The position numbers and the translations under genes were made by a program. Positions 17,490-25,624 of a DNA stretch of 64,000 nucleotides are shown here, in pieces. A model generated the notes under the pieces. That model worked only from the letters and a program-made list of their open reading frames with translations. It did not search any database and was not told the origin of the DNA. The number at the start of each line of letters is the position of its first letter. Positions within the stretch are counted from its first letter, which is position 1. The DNA lies in the NCBI GenBank assembly GCA_017413255.1, contig JAFPUC010000003.1:1-64000 (forward strand). The letters run 5' to 3'. This DNA comes from Aeriscardovia sp. GTDB lineage: Bacteria > Actinomycetota > Actinomycetes > Actinomycetales > Bifidobacteriaceae.

Positions 17490-17783
17490 ATGGACGAGAA
17501 GACACGCAGGGCGTATATCATCCACCATCTGGAGGGGAAGATTCCTTGCAGTCTGCCCAAGACAGAGTCGGGGTACAAGGAGGCCATGGCGTGCGCGTTG
17601 CAGGTTGGCACGCTTCTCGCGCTGGGACTTGCGGGCAGACTCGTTCTCAGCCTATATGGCAGTTCCAATTGCACGGTTGCGGTCCTCGATGTCGGACAGG
17701 TCCTGCTTGCCGAGGTCGTCGGTGTACAGGCGCAGTCCGAGGGGTGCCAACTCCTTAATCATCTTGACAAGGCCGAATGTTGA
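17490..17783 (+). pseudogene. Gene start fused to antisense recombinase sequence
   Basis: ATG 17490 follows GAGGAG with good spacing and codes for MDEKTRRAYIIHHLEGKIP...LPKTESGYKEAMACALQVG. From about 17660 onward the frame runs antisense through a serine recombinase gene, so the natural C-terminus is missing. A junction, probably a deletion or recombination scar, lies near 17655. The N-terminal 55 residues are not a family I know. Confidence 0.4.
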
Positions 17784-18068
17784 GCGGGACAGGCGGTCGA
17801 GCTTCCAAGCGACGATGATGTCGAACTTGCTGTCGCGGAAGTCTCGCATCATGCGCTCGTACTGCGGGCAGGTCTTGCCCGAGAACGCGCTGATCTCGTT
17901 GTCGCAGTAGTCAAACTCATCGCCGAGGTATTCATACCCGCGCTCCTCGATGACCCAGAGGCAGTCCTCAAGCTGTCGGTCGACGCCTGCGCGGGTCTGC
18001 TCCCTGTTACTTGAGATGCGGCGGTAGATGGCTGCTCTGTGCTGTGGTTTCTTGCGTGGCGTGGACAC
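17652..18068 (-). pseudogene. Truncated large serine recombinase (N-terminal catalytic domain)
   Basis: 138 residues beginning RAAIYRRISSNREQTRAGVDRQ, where the Ser of RRISS is the catalytic nucleophile, followed by IIVAWKLDRLSRSTFGL. This is the resolvase N-terminal domain of large serine recombinases, which are normally 450-600 residues. The protein ends at GTAI, a few bases before the junction noted for 17490-17783, so the DNA-binding part is gone. GC-rich codon use matches the BcgI-like genes, suggesting this recombinase once mobilised the island. It starts with GTG. It is unlikely to work alone. Confidence 0.75.
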
Positions 18069-18391
18069 CTTCTCTCTGCCTACTCATGTCGTATCGCAAA
18101 GTGTATTACCAAATAGTGCTTTCAACGAAGTCATGTTTATCCCTTTTTGCACCTTTAAAATCCGGGCGCTGTAAATAAGACTACTCGCTTTAAGTAGAAA
18201 GAATGCTATCTAGTGTGGAGGGTGCCTGCTTTTCTTTCTTATACTTGTCATATATTTGATAAAAGTTACGTCTAGTGCACTTTATGCTTATTTCTATGAA
18301 TGACTTTGATTGCTTAAGAGAAAATTATTGATATTCTAGTTGACACTGTCAATTATTTGCATTACTTCAAATTCAATTAGGGAGTAATAAT
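18069..18391 (+). promoter_or_regulatory. Right edge of the island and promoter/operator of the relB-like gene
   Basis: Composition returns to AT-rich at about 18100. At 18340-18352 TTGAC-ACT-GTCAA is an inverted repeat that overlaps a TTGACA -35 box. A weak -10 (TACTTC) follows 17 bp later. This suits an autorepressed toxin-antitoxin promoter. Nothing else is seen. Confidence 0.5.
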
Positions 18392-18670
18392 ATGGCCAAA
18401 ACTGTATCCATCCAGATACGTATCAATGCAGATCTTAAAAAGCAGGCGACAGAGCTTTTCGAGGAGATTGGATTGGATATGTCAAGCGCTGTAAATCTCT
18501 TTTTGCATCGATGCATATTATATGGAGGGATTCCTTTTGCAGTTGAAGTTCCACGTTTCAATAAACAAATGCTTGAAGCCATGGAAGAGACAAAAAAGCT
18601 TGCCTCTGATCCGAATGCAAAAAGTTATAACTCTTTAAAAGAATTAAAAGAAGCTCTGGAATCTGATTAA
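18392..18670 (+). CDS. RelB/DinJ-family antitoxin
   Basis: A 92-residue antitoxin. The N-terminal RHH (KTVSIQIRINADLKKQATELFEEIGLDMSSAVNLFLHRCI) is typical of DinJ, with the GGIPFAVEVP turn followed by the toxin-binding helix (SLKELKEALES). GGGAG precedes the ATG. The gene should repress its own promoter at the inverted repeat 40 bp upstream. Its toxin partner, directly downstream, is dead, so the antitoxin is now solitary. A second DinJ-type gene is at 50703-50975. Confidence 0.85.
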   Translation: MAKTVSIQIRINADLKKQATELFEEIGLDMSSAVNLFLHRCILYGGIPFAVEVPRFNKQMLEAMEETKKLASDPNAKSYNSLKELKEALESD

Positions 18671-18699
18671 TATATAAAATTAGATTTACTTAATCCTAT

Positions 18700-18941
18700 A
18701 GAAAGAATTACAGGGCAATTATAAAGCGGAGTTTAGATACTTCACCTCTAGATGAAGCGGTATATGAGCTAGAAAATGGCATTCCTCTTGAAGCTGCCGG
18801 AAAGGATCATGCTTTAAAGGGAGAGTTCAATGGGCTGCGCGAGTGTCATGTAAGGCCTGATTAGCTTCTTGTATAGGCTATACAGGGAAATATGTAACTT
18901 TGGCGCTTATAGGTACCGGGCTATTCTGATATTTTCGGGTA
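18700..18941 (+). pseudogene. Decayed YafQ-family toxin remnant
   Basis: One plus-strand frame reads SLDTSPLDEAVYELENGIPL, then AGKDHALKGEFNGLRECHVRPD, then TAG where YafQ proteins have Trp (DWLLIY), followed by more stops and an end GYSDIFG. This is the C-terminal two thirds of a YafQ mRNA interferase. At least four in-frame stops and a vanished N-terminus mean it is non-functional. The left limit is approximate. Confidence 0.75.
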
Positions 18942-19132
18942 GCGAGTAAGCGCAAAAAAGAAAAGAAGCTGCTTGAAATTATAATGCGTTGAACTTTAGG
19001 CGCTATCTGTGAGCTCTCGCGCCATAAAGGATTTCTATACCTTCACAGGGAGAGATTATTTTATGATAAAAAATATCATGAAGATCTTGGGTATATTGCC
19101 ATGTTTTATGGCCTCCTAGAGCCTGCAGACAT

Positions 19133-19852
19133 TTACAATCTTTCGTCTCTTGATTGCCAGTCTTTCCACATGGAGTTAAAAGAGCGCAGACTTTCCAGGA
19201 ACTTTTCAGCCGTTTCAGTGCTCATTCCCTCCTGCCCTATCCAAAGGGCGTAGTTAAAGCCCTGCCTTCCGCATTTCTTATTTATTACAGTAATGTTCAT
19301 GCCTTTATTTATTACCGTTCCCGTTTTTTCCACAATCCTTCCAAGAAGGGTGCGGTTGCTTACAACAGTTCCTTTCACGGTGTAACTGTAAAGGTAGTTC
19401 AAGGGCTCCAAATCCGGGCAAATGCGAAGCGAGTAGTAAGAAAGAAGTCGTGGGAAAGAGAGCTTAGAAGGCTCATATTGGTCATACCTTAGTATGAGGT
19501 CTATCTGGCAGTAGACCAGGAGGGGAAGCAGATTTTCTATGTAGAAACCCACGTCCGTCTCTATTTTTTCTATTTCCTCCTCGCTTATAAATGATTTCCA
19601 TGGGTCGGACCATATTGAGATGATTTCGGAAAGTTGGGAGACGTATATGGCGTGCAGCCTTTGGGCTACCCCTATTGAGTTTTGTACGCAGTTTATGCGC
19701 CTCAGCGCCCCTACCCACTGCCTATAGGCGTGGTTTGCTTCGGAGAGGGCCACAAGGTTGTTTAGAAACCACTTAGAAGGAATGAGAATGTTGACATCCG
19801 CGTCTTCTCCGGCCTCCAGCCGGCGCAAGAAAGCATCTTTTACAGACAGCAT
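19133..19852 (-). CDS. Hypothetical protein linked to the conjugation genes
   Basis: A 239-residue soluble protein, not recognised. It is helix-rich, with several YxxQ/YSLR segments (AYRQWVGALRRINCVQNSIGVAQRLHAIYVSQL) and a C-terminal part with beta character (GTVINKGMNITVINKKCGRQGFNYALWIGQEG). It starts 11 nt after the VirB6-like gene stops and is read in the same direction, so it is the last gene of that leftward conjugation operon. It could be a cytoplasmic accessory of the channel, but no domain supports this. Confidence 0.5.
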   Translation of the reverse strand: MLSVKDAFLRRLEAGEDADVNILIPSKWFLNNLVALSEANHAYRQWVGALRRINCVQNSIGVAQRLHAIYVSQLSEIISIWSDPWKSFISEEEIEKIETDVGFYIENLLPLLVYCQIDLILRYDQYEPSKLSFPRLLSYYSLRICPDLEPLNYLYSYTVKGTVVSNRTLLGRIVEKTGTVINKGMNITVINKKCGRQGFNYALWIGQEGMSTETAEKFLESLRSFNSMWKDWQSRDERL

Positions 19853-19863
19853 ATGATTCCATG

Positions 19864-22314
19864 CTACAGGGTTTTTCTTTGATAATCCAAAGGCATATTT
19901 TTGCTTTTTTTAATGTCTTGTTCGGCTTCTTTTCTCCCCCTCTCTTCTTCTTTTGAAACCTCCCTTTGCCGGTTTGCTTTTCCCTTTTCCTTTCCCCCTT
20001 GTTCTTCCTTTCCGGACTCCGCCCCCTCTTGTTCTTTCAGGCTTCCTTTTTCCTCTCTTTCCTTTTCAGGCGCTTCTTTTTCCTCTTTTTGCGGCTTTTC
20101 ACTTTTTGTTTCCTCCCTTCTTTCTTCTTTCAACGGGGCTTCAGTATTACCAGAGGTTTTTTTAAAGCCATGCGTCTCCAGATCTGCAGGGGGCGGGGGA
20201 GAGGATGCGGAGCCCTCTTTGGCATTTTCCTGTTTGGTTTCGCAGGTATTGCCGTTTGTAGGAGGTTTGCTTGAAGCTGTCCCCTTCTCTTTCCTCCAGA
20301 GGTCTTTGGGTATGGAAGATTCTTGCCTACGGTGGATTTCTCCCAGCGGTCTAAAGGGAGCCCTGAAGGCGGCCTTTGCGTTTTCTATTGGATGTGAAGC
20401 CATCCTAATTCCTCTTTGCACAGCCCTTTGCAGATCCCCTGCGGCAGACTCGCTTCTTACAGAATCGATTGTGTTTTTTATGCTGAGGGGCTTTCCGATA
20501 CGCAGCACTTTCTGGCAAAAAAGGTTTACCGCCCAGAGGGCAAGGAGGGGGGAGGCGCCTACGACAAGCGAAGGCGCCGAAGAGGATTGATTCATCACGG
20601 CCTGCGTTATAAACACGCACACCGATCCGAAAAGGGAAGCCATTAGGCCGGTTAGGGCTGCCGGAAGGCAGGCTGAGGCCCAGCGCTTTAAGATGCGGCG
20701 CGGCATATCTCCCACGGGTATGGCTGCCAGAAGGAACGCAAGTGAGAGGAACATGCAAAGTATGGCGAGGGCCAGCTTTGAAAGTATAAGGTTTAGGGCA
20801 AGAAAGCCCCATACAAGAAAGTTAGCGCACGCGCTTAAAAGGCTGGAAGACGCCAGGCCCCAGGAGATGCCGGGGTTGCCGTCAATGAAGCCTATCTCTT
20901 CTTTTGTCTCCTTGAACGGGCCCTGCGGGTTTTGCCAATTTACGTTTTCTTCCTTGCCCGATAGATCTTCTACAGGGGTCTGTTGGGCCGTGATCCATGT
21001 TTGTGCGCTGTTTGGCACATCGCTCATCCACCCTATCTCTGCCATGTTGTCCAGGTTGGACCCCGGTTTTGCTATTACGTATCCCCCCTGTTTTTCAAAT
21101 CCGTTGTTTCCACTGGAAAAGATGGGGGGAGACCCATCTAAGACGGCCCGGCAGACTTTTGCCACTTCCCCCACCTTTGCCACTTTTTGGTTTAGTGGGG
21201 GAGTAGTGCTCCAATCCGAAGCACCGCCCTGCCAGAGGAAGGTTTTGGTTCCCGGTCTTAGCCAGCTTCCTCCGCTCCCCCGTATTGCCGGCCCTGCCAT
21301 AAGGGAGGCCATAAGGGAGGCAAATCCGGATCTGGGCGAAGCTTCAGGACCGCATGTATTCCAAAATACGGCCATTCTCGCTTCTTCGTCCGCTTCCGTG
21401 GATTCTGTAGCTTGGGAAGAGGGGTTTACGGCTCCGTTCCACATGGATATCCAGTTTGCCATGGAAAAGATCCATGGGGCGCTCTGGGCCGGAACGTTTA
21501 CTCCAAGTTCCTTATCTGTTAAAAGGGCCTGCTCGGAGGGAGAAGTTCCGGCAAGGGCGTCTAATACATGGCAATAGGCCATTGAGCTGTCGGTCCCCAT
21601 GCTGCCGATTGGCCCGTATTGGGCTTCTACCCAGTTTTTGAGGGCCGTTTCTTCCCAGATTTCATTTGCAGCCTCAAGAATGGAATTTGGATTTTTTGAC
21701 GACTTTTTGTATTGGGCCGTCATGGCCGAAACATACTGCGCGCATGAATTCCCCCCGGCAGAAGCCATGGGATTTTTGTACCCCAGAAGAGGGAACTGGG
21801 TTCCTGAAAGCTTATTTACGGAAGAATTTAAAAAGTCCATGATCCACCATGGGCTTCCCGGAGCTTTTCCTTTGAGGCTGGAACAAAACCCCATGCATAA
21901 AAATATCGAGATGAAGAGGATGGAGGAAAGAAGCCTCCAAAGCCTGCTTCGCCTTTCCGAGCTTCTGAAGGCCGAAACTCCCAGCCATGCGCAAATCCCG
22001 ATTACCAAAATCCAAATGAGAATGGATCCCTTTTCGGCATCTCTGGCCAGATCTGCATTCCATGAATTTATGAAGCGGCCCAAATCTGAGAGCCATGAAA
22101 AAGAGGTGGAGAACTTCAGAATTTGCGCGCAGCTTTTCCAAAGAAATCCGCTGGCCGAGAAGAGGGCGTCCGGAACGTAGTTTTGCACTTCTTTCCAGTA
22201 GGTGCCTGCCATGTGAAAAAGGCTCCCGGGTTCCGTGCGGTAGCTAATCCCTCCTAAAACCGAGCTCCATCTTTCTATTGGCAGCAGAGGCGTGCCGCTA
22301 GGGGTAAAAGACAA
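19864..22314 (-). CDS. VirB6/TrbL-like polytopic conjugation channel protein
   Basis: An 816-residue membrane protein. Hydrophobic helices cluster at about residues 96-150 and again at about 490-600 (SLLSACANFLVWGFLALNLILSKLALAILCMFLSLAFLLAAIP). Between them lies a large, partly exported domain rich in Trp, Ser and Gly. The last 130 residues are a highly charged E/K/R tail, a frequent feature of VirB6-like proteins (such as TcpH) in Gram-positive conjugation systems. Its start overlaps the end of the small two-helix gene by 17 nt. It probably forms the membrane pore with the VirB4-like ATPase coded divergently at 23.1 kb. The assignment rests on topology and neighbours. Confidence 0.65.
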   Translation of the reverse strand: MSFTPSGTPLLPIERWSSVLGGISYRTEPGSLFHMAGTYWKEVQNYVPDALFSASGFLWKSCAQILKFSTSFSWLSDLGRFINSWNADLARDAEKGSILIWILVIGICAWLGVSAFRSSERRSRLWRLLSSILFISIFLCMGFCSSLKGKAPGSPWWIMDFLNSSVNKLSGTQFPLLGYKNPMASAGGNSCAQYVSAMTAQYKKSSKNPNSILEAANEIWEETALKNWVEAQYGPIGSMGTDSSMAYCHVLDALAGTSPSEQALLTDKELGVNVPAQSAPWIFSMANWISMWNGAVNPSSQATESTEADEEARMAVFWNTCGPEASPRSGFASLMASLMAGPAIRGSGGSWLRPGTKTFLWQGGASDWSTTPPLNQKVAKVGEVAKVCRAVLDGSPPIFSSGNNGFEKQGGYVIAKPGSNLDNMAEIGWMSDVPNSAQTWITAQQTPVEDLSGKEENVNWQNPQGPFKETKEEIGFIDGNPGISWGLASSSLLSACANFLVWGFLALNLILSKLALAILCMFLSLAFLLAAIPVGDMPRRILKRWASACLPAALTGLMASLFGSVCVFITQAVMNQSSSAPSLVVGASPLLALWAVNLFCQKVLRIGKPLSIKNTIDSVRSESAAGDLQRAVQRGIRMASHPIENAKAAFRAPFRPLGEIHRRQESSIPKDLWRKEKGTASSKPPTNGNTCETKQENAKEGSASSPPPPADLETHGFKKTSGNTEAPLKEERREETKSEKPQKEEKEAPEKEREEKGSLKEQEGAESGKEEQGGKEKGKANRQREVSKEEERGRKEAEQDIKKSKNMPLDYQRKTL

Positions 22315-22672
22315 GGGTTTCTTCCATATTTGAGGGCTGCAGGGAACCTACAAAGAAAGTCCTTCCCTCCAGCTTTTTGGATTCAAGCGACCTTAAAATT
22401 CTTTTTGCCCTGGGCTGCCTGTGTCCTGCTCCAAGGAAGAAGGACGGAAAAACCAGGGAAAGCACCAAACAAAGAAGCGCTCCCGGAAAAATGCCCAGCG
22501 TATGGAATGTCAAAAAGGTAAAAAAGAGGCCTAAAAGGAAACCGGCTCCGGCTACGGCCAAAACTGCAGGCCTGATTTCCACTCCCCTGGCCACGCTTAA
22601 AGTCAGGGCCTTTCCCATTTCCTTTTTTCCGCTCACCTTTGTAAGGTCGCGCATGGCCAGCAGAGGGTTCAC
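22298..22672 (-). CDS. Two-helix membrane protein, TcpE/VirB3-like topology
   Basis: About 124 residues. A short basic N-terminus leads to two adjacent hydrophobic helices (PAVLAVAGAGFLLGLFFTFLTFHTLGIFPGALLCLVLSLVFPSFFL), then a soluble C-terminal stretch with AKRILRSLESKKLEG. This is the layout of TcpE/PrgI-type subunits. I place the start at GTG 22672, which overlaps the upstream TGA (GTGA); an ATG at 22654 is the alternative, and the longer frame back to 22777 only shadows the upstream gene. It overlaps the VirB6-like gene downstream. Confidence 0.55.
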   Translation of the reverse strand: MNPLLAMRDLTKVSGKKEMGKALTLSVARGVEIRPAVLAVAGAGFLLGLFFTFLTFHTLGIFPGALLCLVLSLVFPSFFLGAGHRQPRAKRILRSLESKKLEGRTFFVGSLQPSNMEETLVFYP

Positions 22673-22989
22673 AGCCTTCCCCAGAACCAGACAAAGACGT
22701 TTACAAGGTATTGGACAAGCTTTAAGGCCAGAGGAAAGAAGAAGGAAGGGCCGGCCAAAAAGATAATAACCGTGCACGTAAAGGCCACGCTCTTTGCGTC
22801 CTGCGCAAATTTCCCTAAAGTACCCTGAAAGTAGCCGTGCCTTTTAAAAACCAGCCCGGCTACCATCAGGCATGAAAGAAGTATTGCAAAAAAGCCCATT
22901 AGGTTCACTATTACCTGCCCCACTTGGGTGGAATAGACGGGCTCTATCCATTTGTCGTACAGGCCAACCAAATTTATGGATTCCTGCAA
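22669..22989 (-). CDS. Small membrane subunit heading the leftward conjugation operon
   Basis: A 106-residue protein with two to three hydrophobic helices (VIVNLMGFFAILLSCLMVAGLVF; SVAFTCTVIIFLAGPSFFFPLALKLVQYLVNVFVWFW) and a short loop with KRHGYFQG. Size, topology and position before the TcpE-like and VirB6-like genes suit a TcpD/VirB2-like component. Its upstream region is the AT-rich divergent promoter shared with the VirB4-like gene. No signature motif is visible. Confidence 0.5.
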   Translation of the reverse strand: MQESINLVGLYDKWIEPVYSTQVGQVIVNLMGFFAILLSCLMVAGLVFKRHGYFQGTLGKFAQDAKSVAFTCTVIIFLAGPSFFFPLALKLVQYLVNVFVWFWGRL

Positions 22990-23094
22990 GGCATCACCTC
23001 CGAAAATTATAAATAGATATAAAAATAAGTTAAAATATACTGTTTTATGTAAAACTAAATAAGTTTATCATAGGGGCGCCCCGCGCTCCGGAAA
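22990..23094. promoter_or_regulatory. Divergent promoter of the two conjugation operons, with a GC palindrome
   Basis: About 80 bp of AT-rich sequence lie between the leftward and rightward conjugation operons, followed by TAGGGGCGCCCC. GGGGCGCCCC (23073-23082) is a perfect 10-bp palindrome, and the same 12-mer occurs again at 33258-33269 before the serine recombinase. Confidence 0.4.
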
Positions 23095-23104
23095 GGAGGG
23101 AAAG

Positions 23105-25624
23105 ATAAGGCTTGAAGGAAGCTTGGGATCTTTTGTACGGTCCGTGGGAAAAAACGGGTTGATCAGGGGCGTGGATGGAAGCGTGTGGCTCTACGCCGTT
23201 TTAGATTTCACAACAAACCTTTTAGACGGTGCCACCGGGGCAGAGAGGGAAGGGGCGTGTTTGTCCCTTCTTTCCTTTTTTCGCTCCCTTAGCGACCTTG
23301 TGCCTCCGGCGGCCCTGAAATTTAGAGAGCTTATGAAGGCGTCTTACCGGGAGTTTCATTTTCTCTCCCTTGCCCTCCCCCAGGCATTTTCCCCAACTCC
23401 GGATTTTTTGGATTTGGCCTCATGGCAGAGCGAAGCCTACGGGGAGAGGGCCGTTTTGAAAAAGTTGGTTTTGGCCGGAGTGAAGTTAAATCCCGGACGA
23501 ATAAAAGAGAAGGGACTCTTAGGGGGAGCGGCTTCCTTTTTGAACCGGGCCTCTTTTTTCCTTGCCAACGGGTCCGATCCTTTTGAAGCCTTCAAGGAGG
23601 ATGCCCTTTTAATAGCCTCCATAATGGAGCAATCCGGGATGAGGCCCCTTCCCTTCCTTTCTTTGAGGCAGAGGCGCGAAGTTGTGAAATTGATGACTTG
23701 CTGGTGGATGCCTTCAGGATCGGCAGTTGCCCCTGCCGTGGCCCTTTTTGATCATGTGCACCTTTTTCATGACGCCCCTTCCGCCTTAAAGGCCCAGAGG
23801 CTTTTTTCCAGGGGAGTTTCCTGCTCCAAGTGGGGGCGCGGCCAATATGCAGCTTCCCTAAGCGTGGTAGATTCTACGGAATTTGACGGCCAAAGCCCGT
23901 TGGATCCTGAAAATCTCTGGATAGCCCGTTTCCTTAGGGCTCACTTTCCCGAAGGAGGCCCCGGAATGGCGGTGTCGGTGAGGGGGCAGGTGGAGCCTCC
24001 CTCAGTTACGGGAGCTCAGATAAGAAAGAATCTTTCTGCTTTAAATGACGAGGAAAGGAGGAGGGAGAAAAAGGACATAGATTCTACGGGGGTTCAGGAG
24101 GAAATGGCCAGGAACCTTTCTTACGGAAGGACCCTTTACTCTTCTTCCTCCCTTCCTCCAAGCCTTGTAAACGTTTCAGCCAGCCTTTTTACATCCGGCC
24201 ATCCCAAAGATTGCCTTCCTCTTTTAAATTCCCTCTCCCCTCTTTCCTTTGCAAACTTTTCTACGGCAAAGGAGCAGGTTTTGGATTTTCAGTCAATGCA
24301 GCCGGCCTCACCCGTGCGCTTCAGGCCATTTGAACTGCACTGGTCGTCTTCTATCCTGGCGGGTTCCGGGATTTCTTCTCTGGCCTACGGGGGGGACGGG
24401 AAGGGAGCTCTTTTAGGTTTCAGCGAGTCCGACAGGCAACCTGTATTTTTGGATTCGGCCGCCGTGCAGGACAAGTCTTTAAGGGTTTACACGGTAATTC
24501 TTGGAAGCACTGGAAGCGGCAAAACCATGGCGCTTCTTTCACTGGCTTTTCAGTGGTCGAAGATTAAGCGGGAAAAAGAAAGGACGCCTGTTGTTTTTAT
24601 AGATCCTAAGCAAGATTCCGACTTTTCCGATGCGGTATCCCTTATGGGGGGAAAGACCCTTTCCATGGATTCAGACATTTCTTCCGGAATGCTGGACCCC
24701 CTTTGCGCTTACGCAGACGACCCCAGGGAAAGGGAGGCTGCGCTGGATACCGCAGTGTGTATGCTCTACGAAATTTTCGACCCGGCCTGCATGGATCCGG
24801 ACCTTGAGATAGACCTGCGCCTCATGATTGACTTTGGAATGAAAAGGGGCGCCAGATCCCTTTCTGACGCCCTTTCTTTAGCGGCCGAAGGCGAGGGGGA
24901 GAGGCTGCCGGAAAGGAGGAGGGAGATCCTGGAAAAGGTGGAGGGGTTTGCTTCCACCTCGCGCTCTTTCAGGCTCCTTTACGGGAAGGGAAGCCCGGTG
25001 CGCATCCGGCTTTCAGAGGGGCTTTCGCTTATAAAGGCAGGGAAGATGGACGTCATTCCGCGCGGGGACGGATCTTCTACGACCAGAGTGCGCCAGTGGG
25101 TGCTCAGAATGCTGGTAGTGGCCGCCGGTATGGCAACTTCTGGAAGAGACGGAATGATTTGCCTTGACGAGGCGTGGGTGGCGCTTGAAGGCAAGAGCGC
25201 TTCCATCTTGGCTGAGTGGGGGCGCCTTGCCCGCTCCCGCCGCTTTACCCCTGTTCTTTCTTCGCAAAGGGTGCAGGAATTTGCGGATTCATCTCTGGAA
25301 TCTTTCATACAAAGGGGAATCCTTCTTTCCCTTTCCAATTCCGATGCCTTGGGGAAAAAGTCGGAGGCGAGAAATGCGCTAGACCTTCTCAGGGTAGAAG
25401 ATGAAGACGGAAGGATAGCCCGCAGGCTTTCTGAAGACGGGGAAATCGGCCTTTCTTCGGCGCCAAATTGGCGCAGCCTGAAAGCTCTAAAAGACAGGGA
25501 TGGAAAGGTGCTCAGAGGGTCTGTGGCGTATTTTGTAGATGGCAACAAAAGCCCTGTGCCCGTAGAAATCTTGATACCCGAAAAACTTCTTGGCCTAATT
25601 GGAACTTCCAGGTTGGAAAGATGA
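23105..25624 (+). CDS. VirB4/TraE-like conjugation ATPase
   Basis: An approximately 839-residue motor of the type IV secretion complex. Walker A GSTGSGKTMALL lies at about residue 460, VVFIDPKQDSDF after it, and Walker B MICLDEAWVAL at about 680, followed by RRFTPVLSSQRVQEF. These are the C-terminal VirB4 motifs. The N-terminal half, which contacts the membrane subunits, is divergent. The first ordinary start is TTG 23123, but AGGAGG at 23094-23099 is ideally placed (5 nt) before an in-frame ATA at 23105, which I favour. The stop overlaps the hydrolase gene (ATGA). Probably the TcpF equivalent. Confidence 0.85.
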   Translation: MRLEGSLGSFVRSVGKNGLIRGVDGSVWLYAVLDFTTNLLDGATGAEREGACLSLLSFFRSLSDLVPPAALKFRELMKASYREFHFLSLALPQAFSPTPDFLDLASWQSEAYGERAVLKKLVLAGVKLNPGRIKEKGLLGGAASFLNRASFFLANGSDPFEAFKEDALLIASIMEQSGMRPLPFLSLRQRREVVKLMTCWWMPSGSAVAPAVALFDHVHLFHDAPSALKAQRLFSRGVSCSKWGRGQYAASLSVVDSTEFDGQSPLDPENLWIARFLRAHFPEGGPGMAVSVRGQVEPPSVTGAQIRKNLSALNDEERRREKKDIDSTGVQEEMARNLSYGRTLYSSSSLPPSLVNVSASLFTSGHPKDCLPLLNSLSPLSFANFSTAKEQVLDFQSMQPASPVRFRPFELHWSSSILAGSGISSLAYGGDGKGALLGFSESDRQPVFLDSAAVQDKSLRVYTVILGSTGSGKTMALLSLAFQWSKIKREKERTPVVFIDPKQDSDFSDAVSLMGGKTLSMDSDISSGMLDPLCAYADDPREREAALDTAVCMLYEIFDPACMDPDLEIDLRLMIDFGMKRGARSLSDALSLAAEGEGERLPERRREILEKVEGFASTSRSFRLLYGKGSPVRIRLSEGLSLIKAGKMDVIPRGDGSSTTRVRQWVLRMLVVAAGMATSGRDGMICLDEAWVALEGKSASILAEWGRLARSRRFTPVLSSQRVQEFADSSLESFIQRGILLSLSNSDALGKKSEARNALDLLRVEDEDGRIARRLSEDGEIGLSSAPNWRSLKALKDRDGKVLRGSVAYFVDGNKSPVPVEILIPEKLLGLIGTSRLER

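Noticed and set aside
19901..20590. 229-residue plus-strand frame in the VirB6-like tail
   Set aside because: It is antisense to the charged repeats of the VirB6-like gene, whose bias opens the opposite frame.
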